A stretch of 64,000 nucleotides of DNA from Acridotheres tristis (GCA_037013685.1 CM072884.1:6696001-6760000); one strand, 5' to 3'. Counted from the first letter of the stretch, positions 49,988-63,760 are shown. The notes: a model not told the origin generated them from the sequence alone. Numbers and translations are program-made.

Positions 49988-52900
49988 TGACCAAATTAAT
50001 ATTTTTTTCATACTATAGGAGGTATATTTGCTGGCACTCTGTTCACAGAAAGGTTGGGATTTTCAGCATTGTTAGTGGAGCTAATTGAAGCTGTTATGTT
50101 TGGGTGATCTAGCTCCCTAATTTCAATATGGTATTTCTACACCTGTATTGTATTGGTGCATACAGGATGTGAAAATGGGACTAACACTACTGCCCTGAAG
50201 TTAAACAACCTAAAACAAAACCAAATCAAAACCAAAACAGCCTTTTCAACGTAGCTCAGAATGAAGGCGATGTCATTGAAAATGAACCTGCCACCACTGA
50301 TGTGATGCAGCAGTTGTTTTACAGGCAAGTCACTTCACAAATTATAATGGTGCTTTAAATTGCATATCTAGTGGTTGTTTAGATGCCTAAGGATATCCCA
50401 CACCTCCACCTGCTGCTGCAGAAGAGCAGGAAATCAGGCTCTGTGTTGTACTGGCTTGTATCCACTTGGGCATTTAAAATGGCACCTGATGCTCGTGTTT
50501 AGTGCATGAATCACTCCCTTGGTATAAGACTGTGTTGTGTTTCTCGTTCCAAATCAATAATACAAGAGTTTATTTACCATGTTTTGCCCTCAGCTCTTTT
50601 TTTTTTTTCAGCTGGGGAATCTTCTATGTTTTATTATCATCTTTACAAATTAAATGTAATAATTGTAAAAAGTAGAAGGTGATATAGTTCCCCCTTATGT
50701 TTTTTACTTTTATTGGGAAAAAAAGGTAAATTAAATGATATCTAATGGAAAGAACAGGTAGTTGGACAATGCTACTCATTAAACAGACCTGACTGTTAAA
50801 TTTCTGAGGCAGATGTTCAATGAATCTCTTTCATTGGGTTTATGCATCTGATGGTGAACATCTACATATAAATGAATCTCCAACATAATTAAAATGAAAT
50901 TTATTGTTGGTAGCAGCATGGCATAGTATATTTTGGTAGTGATTGAAATTAAGAAGGCTAAGTTAAACAGCAAACCTCAAACCTGAATGAATTTTTATAA
51001 CCCAGTGACTCCTGCCCTTTCTAACATATTTTTGGAATTTTTTATAATGAACCTATTGTTCACCCCTGTGCATTTTTCATTTTGCTTCTTCCCCATATGT
51101 GCACTTTCACTCGTACTGTTGTGCTGAAATATTTGAGTTTCTGTGACAGTTTGTTTAGGAGCTCTAATGATGATAAGAGGATCATGAGCTTCATTTCGTA
51201 TGGCCAGCATTACCTAGTTGTGTTCCTTACAAGTGTAACTTAACCATATCTTTCAGATAGTCCTTTATAATTTACCTTGCTGGGATTTTATGGTGGAATT
51301 ATTAATTGCCAAAGACAAATTGATAGATTGTTTCAAGAAAAATATTATTTCTTTAACCCAAAACCAGCATAGTGGGTTCTAGAACTTGGTAACTTTCTAG
51401 CAAGTGAGGACTATGATAATTTTTTTCCCTCTTTACATATTTCTCTCTTTCTTGCAACTGGATTAACATTTCTTATAGCACATCCTGTGGGAAATTTATC
51501 ATTGGCTCGGAAAACTCTGATAAATTTTTGGTTGGAAATGAGTATTTGGATTTCTTTGAGTCTTAAGTACACTAAGTCTGCACAGACTCCTGCATGCAGG
51601 ATTTGTAAAGAATGGATGTTGAGTTCCTCACAGGTCCTGCATCTAGAATAGTTAGTGTGTCACAATTCTTTAAATGTGTATATTGATATTTTAAAAAGAA
51701 AACTTTAAATCTGCACATGGCAAGGTTTCTATCATCAAAAAGAAAATAAGATGGACTTGGTGGGAACACCTTGTGATGCTGCAAATGCAAATACAACCAA
51801 ACACTCATTTTACTGGAGAACACTCTCTTTACTGTTGAAGTGCAGATGCAAGAAGGGGACTTTAATGTATCACAGACTGTCATTCAAGAAATATGAAATC
51901 TTAGTAATCACAAATACATTCCTTATGTTCTTGAGCATTCTTTAATATCTTTAAATGTATGTTATGCTTATGTATTTGTTAATTTATGGCAATCATGGTG
52001 AAAGTATCTTGACTGGTTTTCTAAGGAATAGGTAATATATTTGTTAATCCTGACTACTCCCTATTATGATTTCTTATTATTTTAATGTGTGTATTGTGTA
52101 TTTCTCTGGTTTACTTGCAAGTATTTTGGACCAAGGTGCAGTGAGTTCTATGTGTACCTTCTGTTGGCCTTCACAGTCTTTACTTTTAGAAAAAAATCTA
52201 CTAAGCTTGTACTAGCAAATATTTGCTAATAATGTAACAGTGACCATACACTTCATGATTTGTATCTGTTATCTGTCAGGGGAACTGTTTGAGGAAAAGC
52301 AATTAAAACATCCCCTGCCCACTTATAAATGTAAACAGCGTCCCTGTGGAATATTTCTGCCTCTATTAAGTGAGAACTTTAAATTATTACTAATATGGAC
52401 AGAATATACAGATATCTATATTGCTAGATGTTTACTCATATGTACAAAGCGGGGCTGCACCACTCTTAAATTGTTTATAATTGCTTAAATAATTAAAATA
52501 AACTTATGATGACTTGCAGAGACCTTAATAAAACTTCGAGTCTTGTTTCAGTCTTACACTGAAAGATGTAAAAAGAATATCTATGGACTGAGTGACAGGT
52601 TTTCAGGAAGTGTTACTGGGAGGTGCAGTCAATGCAGTTTTATTCATCCCCTTGCCTGCCCCCCTCTCCTGATCCCTTTTTATAGTCTTGTAATTCATAC
52701 ACAGGTAAAGAGGATAGTTTTCAATTAAAACTCCTTTCCTGAGCACCAAGAAAAAAAATGTTTTAAAATGTTTATGCAGAAGAGATTAATGAGAGATGAA
52801 GGAAAGGGAGGAGAAAAAATTGACTTAGAATTTCTACATCAGACAGTCTTTTTACAGAATCCAATTAATGATTGTTGGTAGTGCTAGTATTTATTACTTA

Positions 52901-53065
52901 TATAGGAGTCTTTGCTTTGGGATATATATTCTATAAATACCAAAAGCAGAAAACATGTTATAAGTAGAGACGACCAGAAGAAAGTGGGAGAGAAAACAGA
53001 GGTAGAGAGAGACATAAGGTAACCTAACAGAGAATGAACATTTGAAATGTAAAGCTAGAACTAAA
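49988..53065. other. AT-rich non-coding stretch
   Basis: No gene or transposon is recognised. A short A/C tract lies at 50212-50240. Open frames are up to about 100 codons, AT-driven and without domains. Confidence 0.55.
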
Positions 53066-53855
53066 GTCAGGTCAGAGAATTACAGAATGGGTCAGATTGG
53101 AAGGGACTGCAGTGGGTCATCTGATCCAACCTCCCAGCTCAGGCAGGGCCATCCCAAAGCACAGGGTGCAGGATTATGTTCAGGTAGTTATGGAAAATAT
53201 CCAGTGAGGGAGGCTGCACAACCTCCCTGGGAAACCTGTTCCAGTGCTTGGTTAATGCACAGGACAGTTCTTCCTCATGTTCATTGTGAAACTTCTGGGC
53301 TTCTTTCTCTTGCTTTATTCTCGGCACCCCTAAGCAGAGCCTGGCTGTATCCTCTTGACAGCCTCCATTCACATACTGACAGACACTGATGAGGCTCCCT
53401 CTCATGTGTCTCTTCTTCAGGCTGAACAGGCACAGCTCCCTCAGCCTTTCCTCATAACAAAGATCAACTTGGTTGCCCTCCACTGGAATTGCACCAGGAG
53501 CTCTGTGTCTCTCTTTGGCTGAGAAATCCAGAACTGGACACAGCACTCCAGATGTGGCCACACCAGGGCTGAGTAGAGGGGCAGGATCATCTCCCTTGAC
53601 CCTGGCAATGTTTTTCCTAGTGCACCCCAGGATACCTTTGGTCTTCTTTGTCTCCAGGGCTCTGATGGCTCATGAGCAGCTTGGTGTCCACCAGGACCCT
53701 GCATTTTTATTTCCCTTTGAGTTTCAGAAAGTTCCTCTTTGCCTGTGACTCCAACCTGTCCTTCTGAAGGGCTGCACAGCCCTCTGGGGTATCAGCCATT
53801 CCTCCCAGCTTTGTGTCTTCCAGCTCCCTGTGCCCTCTATCAGAGCTGCTGAAGT
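53066..53855 (-). mobile_element. CR1 LINE fragment, about 790 bp, 3' half, inactive
   Basis: The largest transposon in the window. On the minus strand it encodes CR1 reverse-transcriptase C-terminal peptides: [19 protein letters not shown] in one frame and, after a frameshift near 53450-53470, [20 protein letters not shown] in another. It then runs through HWNRFPREVVQPPSLDIF into the 3' untranslated end, which reads on the plus strand as acagaatgggtcagattgga at 53080 onward. 5'-truncated at about 53855, with frameshifts and substitutions, so non-autonomous and dead. All open frames between 53042 and 53748 belong to this element. Target-site duplications were not found. Confidence 0.92.
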
Positions 53856-55280
53856 CCCTGTTTTAACTCCTTATGAGCTATCACTATTCATAAGAAAAAA
53901 GGAAAAAATAGAGGGAAGATCATTAATAAAAAATGAGGAGATGAAATCAGCTGTTTTTTAAAAAAATGCTGAATTACTAAATCTGTTTTAAACTTCATCA
54001 TCTAACTAGATATGTGAAGAAAAAAAGGTTGTGAGGAAAGTATAAATAATTAACTCAAGATTTTCTGATGGAAAAATACAATAAACCAACAGTCTGATTT
54101 ATTTTTTTTTTAACATCCAATGTATAGATCAAGCACTTTTTGCACAAATCTCTGCCTAGTAGAGATACAGGTAACGCACTTAATGAAACAATAGAGATTA
54201 ACTGTGAAAAATAAGAAAAATTAATATGAGACTGTGAGGACTTCCCTTCCCCAAGAGAAACATGCTGAAAAATTAAGGATATTCTCATTTATCACTTCCC
54301 ACATTTAATCTCTGTGGAAATGGAGATACAGCAATCCTGCAATAACTAAAAGAAGCATAAAAAATATCTTAAATAACATAATAAGTTAACAGTTATGAAG
54401 AAAAAATTGAAATACAGTCTGTATCAACATAGAAGAACCTAATTAAAAATGCCCATAAAATTAACAGGCAAACTTAGTAATGATGAAATCCAGCAAGGCT
54501 TTCCCAGGCCAGTGTGGCAGTGGGTCTGGGTTTCTGGAAAGCAGGTTACTGACAACTGCCAAGGGTGCTTTATCTGTAATACTTCTCCCCTGAGGCTTCA
54601 AAGTGTGGAAGACATAGTTTATTGTCCCTTTATGATGTCAGGAATATCAAAGCAAAAATAATGAGAGGTTTTTCATTGTCGTCTTTGATGAAATAGGCTT
54701 TGGCATAGCATGCTACTCAGCATTTATTATTTATGTGATTTTTATCTTGTCAGGCTTAATCTGCAGTATGGCTAATCTTTAATGGATTTAATGCTGCCTG
54801 TGAGGTGTTGGGAATGCTCTGTAAAAAGAAGAAAATTATGTTGCTGTTGTTACTTGCCTCAAGAACGAGCATCCATAGGATAGCATTTAAGTATTCCAAT
54901 GAAGGATATACAGCTCAAGGAGTAAGTTAAAATCAGATTGAGAATGATTGCTCCTCTTGTCACTTGGATGCCCTGAACATTCAGTCAGACCAGATTATGG
55001 ATGAATTAAAATAATTTTTAACTGCCTTCTCCATGAGACCACTCTATATCATACATAACACTACTCATCTTACAGAGAAAAGGCACTGTTGCAGTCCACT
55101 GCAGGTTGTGTGCAGAGATTTCTCCATATTATTGCTCTGTAAATGATCTCAGAGGAGGAAGAGAGAAACAGATCTGTCTGTATGTTTTCTACCTATCTGC
55201 TGAAATTTTGGGAAGGGGAGGCTAGGCTGAAAATTATTTCAGCAGTGGACCCCCCTTAGGTCCTGGAAGATTGACCTGGT

Positions 55281-55425
55281 ACCTTCTCCAGGCTGAACAA
55301 TTCCAGCCTGTGTCCATGGGAGAGATGCTCCAAAACCCTGATTATCTTTGTAGTTCTCCTCTGGACTCACACCAACAGGTCCACAGCCCTACATTGGATG
55401 CCCCAGAGCTGAATTCAGGTCTCTA
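55281..55425 (-). mobile_element. Short CR1 LINE fragment, internal
   Basis: The plus strand reads as the reverse complement of the CR1 ORF2 C-terminal region: accttctccaggctgaacaa, gggagagatgctccaa, ctctggactcacaccaacag and gatgccccagagctgaattc. Both ends are missing, including the CR1 3' tail, so it is an old internal relic. It covers a region that overlaps the corresponding part of the 53066 element, so it is a separate insertion rather than a split piece of it. Confidence 0.75.
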
Positions 55426-55974
55426 AAACTCCTAATTTGCATATGTTTTGGAATATATTCTGGCACTATATATTTTGCTCACAGGCAAGAGTTAAAACTA
55501 GCTATTGAAAGTTCATTTTATAGGTGCACTTAGAAGAAAGGAAAGCAAGTGTTTTATTTCTCTGTTTGCAAAATACCAGTACTTGTGCTAAGTAACAATT
55601 GTTAACCTAACTTCTGCAGATAACTATGTAGGATTTCCTTTTGATAAATCCCATTTTTATATGGCCATTAACTGCAATGACTGTAATGGAGGTTTTGCCA
55701 GAAACAGTTGATTTCGTTAAAGCCAGATTTTGACAAATTTGCCTCAGCTGCATAATTTTAACTGTCAAGCTAACAATGCCAGCCTTTACTAAGCCTCTAC
55801 TCAAATAACCAGCAAATTCACTTGAATAATTTTGTTTGCCTTTCTTTGCTTTTCTAACTGAATACCTACTGCTGAAATCCAGGCTACTGGATGTCCTGAG
55901 GCTGTGCACAGCAGTCTTTATCTACAATTGGAATCATAGGCTTGCAATTCAGGTTGCTTTTGTTAGTGTTTTTG

Positions 55975-56055
55975 CTTGTTTGTTTTTTGTGGGCTTTTTT
56001 TGGTTTGTGGGGTTTTTTGGGGGTTAGTTTTTGTTTTGTTTTGTTTTTTTAATTT
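55975..56055. repeat. G/T-rich low-complexity tract
   Basis: About 80 bp of T with G clusters (tttgtggggttttttggggg type). Same class as 4542, 17809, 20025 and 34011. Confidence 0.8.
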
Positions 56056-58112
56056 AATGTTCTGTTGTGCTCTATACTTTAAGCTCCAGGAAGAATGATT
56101 TATTGTAACTTGTCCTCAATACCCGTATATCCATTGTGAGACTGAACTCTATGAGGAAAAACCTATAACCTGAATAAACAAGCAAAATATTTTTCATTAA
56201 TTCAATTGATGTTTTAAAATAAGAAATAAGCAAAATCTCTGAATTCTAATGAAGTGATAGACAGATTTCCTTTATTTTAGAAGTGATAGAAAATATATAA
56301 ATAAGGAGAAGAGCTCATGCCTGATGCTTTTTCTTCCTTGAAGGCAGAGGGATACTGGGTTTAATGTCCATAAGAGCACAAGTATAACTTACAGAGTTTG
56401 TGTACCAGCTTTGTTCTGCATTTTTCATCAAGATAAATACTTTTATGCTCTAGACTGGAAGCAAGGGAGAAGGAGAGAGGAATGATTGAAGATGATTATG
56501 AACAGCAAACTATCATTTAGAGAGCCATTATTCTAAGCCTTAGCCCTCAAGTGCCTCACTGGAAAGTGTAACTTATATAAAATTTGTCTGAATGTCTTGG
56601 TTATTCCTATGGCCCATTCTAAGACCACCAAGCAAACATCCATATATCTATAATATTATTTTCCTGTTGTTGTTTTACTTTAAATCTGCTGCTTGTTAGA
56701 TTGTGGGTGATACTGCTACTAAGAAAATGATTTTTTAACTGAAAAAAATATGTACAAACTAGAGAGTCAAAGCCATATTTGCTTCTGTGTATTTAACAGA
56801 TCTCGGTGGCTTTTTCTTGCAACATGTTCCTCATCCCTTGAATCCATAAAAACTCGAGTGACCACAATAATAATTGGAAGAGGAAAAAAGTTTTGCAACA
56901 CCGGAGTATTTCAAACAGGTGGGAAAAAACCTAGCAACACCCTAATCCAATATTTAACTGCTGATCTTTGGATTTTAATGTGGCTTTTACTAGCTTCTTT
57001 TGACTTTTTACTCTTTCTCTTCTGACTCTTCTTACTGAAGATACAGTGAACATTTAGCCCTAGCCAACCTATGCTGTACACCAGCTCTTTGAAGTGTTTT
57101 GTAGCAGCCTCATTTGATATCTCCAACATCTGTTTCTGGATGGTGAATTGATATATTATGCAAACATCAACTTGTGCTTGAAATTACTTTTGCTTAAGTG
57201 ATTGGTGGATTTTATCCAGAAATGTCAACCTCAGAAATTTTGGAGATAGTGAAATCAGAGAGGAAATACTCATCTCATTAGAACCAGGATTCCTTAGAGA
57301 GCTATGTCTGTTCCATAAAAGTGTAGAGAAAAGAATGAAAGCATAAGAGGCCTTCTTCTGACACTGTCAGAGTTAGGGCAAGAAGAATCTAAACACAATA
57401 TTTTCTATCTCTTTTTGCTTTTAGAAAGTAGCAAATACAACCTCTGCATTCCACTTCCATGGCCATATGATGGTAATGTAGGTGAATCAGCTAAAGTGAC
57501 TGATCTAATGCAGTGCTGTACAACACATCCAGGAACCCTACTCTGTTTGCCTAATGAAGTGTCAATATGTCTCAAATGGTCCCTCAAATTATTTTAAAGG
57601 AATTGTCAGATTTAGTCAAAGAAGCCTCCAATGATTTACGGTATTGTATAAAGCTCTTAATCATTTAACTATAGGAGTGCTTCAAATCACTCATCATTTT
57701 TTCAGCTACTTATCCTGATGCATATACTAATGTCTAATTTGCTAATTAGAGGAGGAAGATTGCGGTGCTTTGACAGGCAAGGCCAAAAATGGATTCTGCC
57801 CATAAAAGAAGTCAGAAAGGTAACAAAGACAATTTGCAAAGGAGGAAATAAGGCATAAATAAAGCAATCAGTTGCAAAACTGAAAATCTACAATTAGATA
57901 ATTTACTATAAGTGATTAAAATGAATGCAGAATCATGGTAAATGCATATAAAACCAGAGTAAAATCCTAGTAGGTTTTGAAAAAACTTCATCCAAGATCC
58001 TTTCCACAGCAGTTTTAATAGATTCACGTGTTAAACAGTCTTTAAAAAATTGTCCTCATTATATAATCTGTTTTAAGAGGAAAAACTAGGAATTACTTAC
58101 TCATTACTTCAG

Positions 58113-58227
58113 AGTAATGTTTAAACAAAAGACAAGACAACATGAAAGACTACTTGAAGAACTGTTAGAGCAGGAATATAAAGAAAGAGAAGCACGTGAT
58201 GAAACATTTGAACAGCCTGAGAGTTTT
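58113..58227 (+). CDS. Candidate coding exon with coiled-coil character, unidentified
   Basis: A moderate acceptor (ttactcattacttcag) opens 115 bp, ending exactly at a GTAAGT donor (58228). One frame is open throughout: one leading base then 38 codons. It includes HERLLEELLEQEYKEREAR, which is rich in E, K, R, Q and L with leucines spaced as in a helical coiled coil, followed by DETFEQPESF. In-frame reading past the donor hits a stop within nine codons, which fits an exon boundary. An in-frame ATG sits at 58117, so it could also be an initiating exon. I do not recognise the family. Purine-rich DNA gives E/K/R-rich translations by chance, which is the main reason for doubt. It lies on the opposite strand from the 33388 candidate. 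Confidence 0.28.
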
Positions 58228-61200
58228 GTAAGTAATCTGAACAATCAGAGATAGAATTCATTTAATGGAGATCACATGGCTACATTAATTTCATAAGATC
58301 CCACAGGCTCTGACAGACATGCTTCTATAATTGCAGAAGCAACCATAGCTTTGCATTTCTAATTTTCTTTTGTCACATGTCATATGATCAAGAATAAACT
58401 TCTTGGTGTTCACAGCCCAAATAGAGAACATGGCTAAATTGCAGAGGAATTATGTGAAAATCAGAACATAAAATTTGGGATATTAACATTAGTTTTATCC
58501 TGTGAGATTTGCTTCAAAATAAATTCTAACACTATTGTGTAAGAAAACTTAAATTACGATGAATTATAATATAGATATTGTATATCACACATATAGTCAC
58601 ATTAATTTTAAACTGTTGAAATTGTAATCAGAAATAATTGGACTTTCAGTAGAAAAGTAAATGAAGTTGCTGAAGCAAAAGGAAATTAACATTGATTGCA
58701 AGTGGAATAAACTGTGCAGATTCGGAAGGTTCTGATTTATTGAGGTGAGAACTACATCTAAGGCCATTAACATAAAGATTTAATTAATGTGTCATTACTT
58801 TTTACAGATAGTGCAAGGAGTTAGAAGCCATTAAAAAAATATAATTCTATTTTGATAGGGAAAATCAATATGAAAATTGCAGGAGAAGCAATCTCAGATT
58901 ACCAGACTGGACATTAATGAACTTAGCTATTGAAAACAATTAAGAAGCAACAAAAGTTCCTAACAAGCATCACAGTTTCAAGCATGAAAAGCTGTTGTCT
59001 TTCACATTCTAATGATGAAATCTTTGTCTCTTGGAGAAAGTAATACGTCTAGGAAATATGTTTCTTACCTATTTGTCTCTTTCTGTGACTCCTAGTCCCT
59101 CATACTTTCAAATACCTGACCTTTCAGCAGTTTCAAAAATCTTCTACTTACATGTTTCATCCTCTTTCTATGCTCTGCCTAGTTTGTACCATGATTCAGA
59201 GAGCATTTAATAAACTTAAAACATCTCTGCAGAGTATGATACTGCTCTAAAGGCAGCCCTCTGCTTTTGTAAAAGTGACCATAGGAGGGTGATGTATTGA
59301 GATCATTCTGTGCTTCTTTACTACACCAGTAGAGATTAATATTCTGTAAACTAGACAAGGATGAGAAAAGTCTTTCTGGATAAGGACTCTCAAATATAGG
59401 TTAATTCCTAATTTGAAAAACTATTCTGACTTTATGGCTCAGTGAAAGTGGAATACTTCCTGTGCTGATTGAAGACCTCAAGGATAAAATCCATTCATGA
59501 TTTTGTAGCTCTCAAAATGTTTCTGAAGACCCTGTAAGCAGCTAGATAAATAGGGAGAGATTGATTTTTCCCTATTTATATTCTGTAGACACAAACATAA
59601 AAAATTCTTACTCTCTCTGCTTTCCCATTAACTTCAAAATACTAGAGATTTTGTGAGCTACACTCTTGCTTGCCTTGAGTGGAGAATCCTGTTACTCCCA
59701 TCCGTGGGGAGTTTCTTTTATCATGCGTGAATCCTTTAGAAGATAAACCAATCATTCTCTTCCTATTATCTAACCCTTTCTGCAGCAAGTGGCATATTTT
59801 AATTCACTCGGGACTGAAAGAGAATGTGCAAGGTATGATACTGAAACATTTTGAGGCTCAGCAGATGAGATGTGAAGGGGCTCCTTCTCCATCCTGATGC
59901 CTGAGAACATTGGCAGTCGAGCAGTGCAGCTCTTTTCTTTCACCACTAGAAAGGGAGCAGCCCTTTCCTGTGGGGCTTCCTGGGTAAGAATTCAGAAATT
60001 GAAGCAGTCTGTCATGTTGTCCACTGGATTCCCCAGGCACCTAAGTGAGACATATTTGAAAACAAATTTTTTTTGTCAGATGAAAAGAAATCTTGTCTTG
60101 AAGTGCTGCTGCTCTTGAAGGGAGCTCTAAACTTCTAGAAGCTGTCATTTTGCAGTGTTCATTATCAGCCTCATTGCTATTCAACAGACAGTTTGGGACA
60201 GCAAAAGGAAAGCTGAGGCTCTGTAGGAGTAGGCAAGTCACTGTATTGTGCATAGATCCTCTTTTCTGTGTGTAACATTATCAGCACTGTAAGAAAAGCT
60301 GCTGAGTATAGCCATGTCATTGCAAATGCTGAGGTCTTTCAAGTGCACTTTATCAGATGGTCTCTGTCACAGGGCACAAAGAGCTTATGTTAGGATTACA
60401 GAAGATATTTCTTTTCATCCAAACAGTAAACAAAAAACCAAACAAAAACCAAAAACAAACACTCCCCCAAAAATAAAGCAACCAAGTGAATAAAAGACTG
60501 ACAGCCAGAAAAAAGCATTTTAGTTCTTTTTTCTCCATTCAGTTTTTGTGTTTGTTTACCAAAATGCTTAAGTTACCTAAACCTAGATATCTCCTGTTTT
60601 CCCTCACTTTATTATTGTAGCTAAAAGCAATTTGTATGGAAACAAGTAGTTCAAATATAAACCCTGCAACGGGAACTCACCTAAATAATATCAAAAATCT
60701 TCTGAGATGCAGTTTTTATTTATTTTGAAGCTTCATCCTTTCTTTCTGCATTGTAAGGCTGTGATTTCCCTATTTCCCTCCTTTAGCATCATAATATCAG
60801 TGGTGAAACGGAAGATAGTGGATTAAAACATAATAAACAATTCTCTATTTATGGAATATATATTTTAAAAATTAATAATTTATCCCTAATTGTGGGATTA
60901 TTGCACTAGTTCCACTCAGTCTTACGGAAAAAAGCACTTTAGGTTCTACTGTTAGGTTCAAGATGGTAACAACTCACTATTGAGGCTCTTCTTTAAGAGT
61001 TTTATAAACATATACAGCTTAGGAGTTGCAATTGGCTTCTGCTCCACAGTCAGTCAGAGGTATGAAACAAAAGATTCTGAGATGGCCAGGGAACTGTTGG
61101 AATAGCTTGACCTGGCTTTTGTACCAGTGAAGTCCTGCGTCCCATGATGTGACCAATGTTACAGAATGGCAATTGTCTGAGGTGCCCCCTTACTGACTGC

Positions 61201-63299
61201 TTTTACAGTGCATCCAAATGGGTTATGGGGATATTTCAGGTCGAATTCATGTCCTTAGCCCAGTGTACAGCTGAGGTAGAGACACCAATACCTGAAGGTA
61301 ATTGCTCAGCTACAGCAGCCAAATGCCACCGACATACAAAATTGTTGATTTATGTCACACAAAGGCAGCATGGAAAGCAAGCACCTGGGTCAAGTATGCT
61401 TTTTCAATTTTTTCCTTTACTTTCTTTCTGCATTCAGTCACAAGAAATGATACAGAGCCATCCTGAAGGGTGGAACTGAATGCTTGTGGGAAGATTGTCA
61501 ATTTTAAAGCAGACTCAGGTGTAGATGTAATGGCCGTGTCAGAAAAGAAGCTTCACTCCCCTCACAGCTGAATCAACTGTGTCTACTCCAAATAATCCTA
61601 GAGGCAGCATAAACATAAAGAGCTAAGTATGTCTTTAATACTTGAGCTAGGGAGACTTTAGACTGATTTCCCTTCATCTGAACACTTACTACTCTCCTGA
61701 TGAAAAGAATGAAAGAAAAAAATTTACAAGAATGCATTGGACTCACTTGTTATGCATACACTGTCACTGTTTATAACATTGAAACTATTAACTTCACAAA
61801 ATTTCCTTTCTCGCACTTTTCAAATAGCTTCCAGCATAACACAGTGTTGGACCAGCTACACTCAGCATCTTGTATGATCAGACCCTGATGTGTCAGGAAA
61901 CTTGAAATGTGTAACAGAGTTGTTCTGTGTTAGAAGCACAGTAACATCTGCTGTCACACTGTGAGGAAGAATGTAAAAACCCAGACATGTGAGAACCTCA
62001 GCAAACTCTTCAGAAGGTGAAAAAAAACATTTTATAACTTTCTAACTGTGGAATAAAAGATATTCTCTTGAAGCAGAGGTAAGGATTGTCTAGCTACCTT
62101 CCTAACAAGTCAGCACCCTTGTCATCCTCTAGTAAGGCTGAGGCATGGCCATTGAGACATTCCTCAGCCTGTCCCAAGAATTTAATTGATTACTGGAGAG
62201 GAACTACTCTGGCTTGGTGTTAGAGGATGCTCTGCTCATCAAACCTGTCAGGACAGGTTTAGAAAGGTAAGGGTAGATAAAACTCTTAGTTGTTATCTCT
62301 TCTAACTAATGCATTCATTGAATAAAACCAATATTTTAAAGTTTACCTAAGTTTCTTAATTTTTATTTAATCTGTCTATATGGTAAAAAACTAAAAGCCA
62401 TGAAGCCACAGTAGTTCTTTGTATTTATCTTATGCATAAGTTAAACCTTTTGCCACATGCAGAACATGAGAGTGTATGTTTTAACTCTCAAGTATTTTCA
62501 TATCCATAGGATAGAATGATCATCTGATTAATGGCTGTAGCATCACATAGCATGATTGTATGTTCCAAGACTTCAGAAAATGTTGATTATTTCTTTCTGT
62601 ACATATATGGCATATTAAACACTCAACTTCTTCCTAATGTTCCTTCAAGTATAAACAATGCTACTTTTAATTAAAATAGCATATTAAGGATAAAACTGAG
62701 GGCGTAGAGATCAGATATGATTTCCCTTCTGTAGTTATCTTCCAGGCATTATTACTAGGATTTTGTGAGGAAAGAATTAAATAGAAAGTAGGGTTTAGTT
62801 TTATTATAAATGTGAATCACATCATTAGGAGATAATACTATATTATTTTTTTGAATTGACAATGAACATGAGCACCTTAACAGGCTCCTTTTGATGCAGT
62901 ATTTAAAATGATAAGAGAAGGATGTGTTAGGAATAAAATAGAACTACAGGTGGTGTTTTGGTTTCTCTGTCCCACACTTCAAATACTGAGAATAAATTAA
63001 AGGGTAAAATATTCTACCTGAAGTTTGGAAAATATTTTATTAATTGCTAAAATATTTAATTTCCCTGTTTGATTCTGAATTAGAAACTTCAAATCATAAC
63101 TCAAATATCTCAAAACAGCAAGGTTTTAAGTTAAATGTTAACCGTTGTTTAATCATGAGTCCGCTTCTAAGTAGCGCTAATACTGAGACAGTGAAGTCTT
63201 TCAAATTCCAGCATAAATGAAGAGATTTAATGAACCTTTTTCTCTGGCTTACTGAGGACATTTTTCCATTCTCAGGCTGAGGGTTCACTTTATTGTTGG
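58228..63299. other. AT-rich non-coding stretch
   Basis: No gene or transposon is recognised. The frames at 59679-59897 (+) and 61156-61479 (+) are the most balanced in composition but show no domain or convincing splice pair. An A/C tract lies at 60425. Confidence 0.5.
60425..60485. repeat. A/C-only low-complexity tract
   Basis: aaacaaaaaccaaaaacaaac and acactcccccaaaaataaag-type sequence, almost free of T and G. Same class as 247, 615, 22177 and 49930. Confidence 0.75.
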
Positions 63300-63760
63300 C
63301 ATCACTTGGAGAGCACACGTGGGTGGGTGTCCCTGGCCTCGCCGTGGTGGGCAAGGTCTCAGCACCAGCAGGGTTCTGCTGCTTTGACAAAACCACCTCT
63401 GCGCTCTCCTCCACCCAAGGCTGGGGCTAATTTTAGAAATCAGACAAATGACAGGCAGGGGAGCGTGCTGTCCTCCCTGCTGTGCCAGCGTGGCACTGAT
63501 TCACGGGGACAACAGATGACTTGGCTGAGGCTGGAAGGGAAATAAAAGCGGCAGAGCTGATCAGTGCCGTGAGAGCAGTGCCATGCATCCACTGCAAAAG
63601 CAGCAGCGCTGTATGTCCTGTGGCCTTCACCTCTGACTGCAAACTACCTGCCTGTCTCCTGCTGGGGCTGGAATGTTGGGATTCTTGCCTTCTGCAGGAA
63701 ATTAGGGTCAGCTGAGCTCAGAGCATGGGCATTGTCTGCCCCATGAACTGCCCGTGCAGA
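63300..63760. other. GC- and CpG-richer island, function unknown
   Basis: This stretch stands out from the AT-rich flanks by frequent CpGs (ctcgccgtgg, gagcgtgctg, tcacggggac, aaaagcggcag, agcgctgt) and GC-rich motifs. Several frames stay open on both strands for that reason alone. It could be a regulatory element, a promoter-proximal region or an old retroelement I cannot place. No TATA or CR1 motif is evident. Confidence 0.35.

Larger units (their letters stand above)
53856..58112. other. AT-rich non-coding stretch
   Basis: Contains the short CR1 piece at 55281 and the G/T tract at 55975. No other gene, repeat or RNA is recognised. Open frames at 54449, 55607 (-) and 56750 show no domain. 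A splice-acceptor-like ctttttgcttttag precedes an open frame at 57425, but no good donor follows. Confidence 0.5.

Noticed and set aside
53042..53748. Four overlapping ORFs on both strands
   Set aside because: All lie within the minus-strand CR1 element. Only the minus frames reflect (broken) CR1 coding sequence; none is a host gene.
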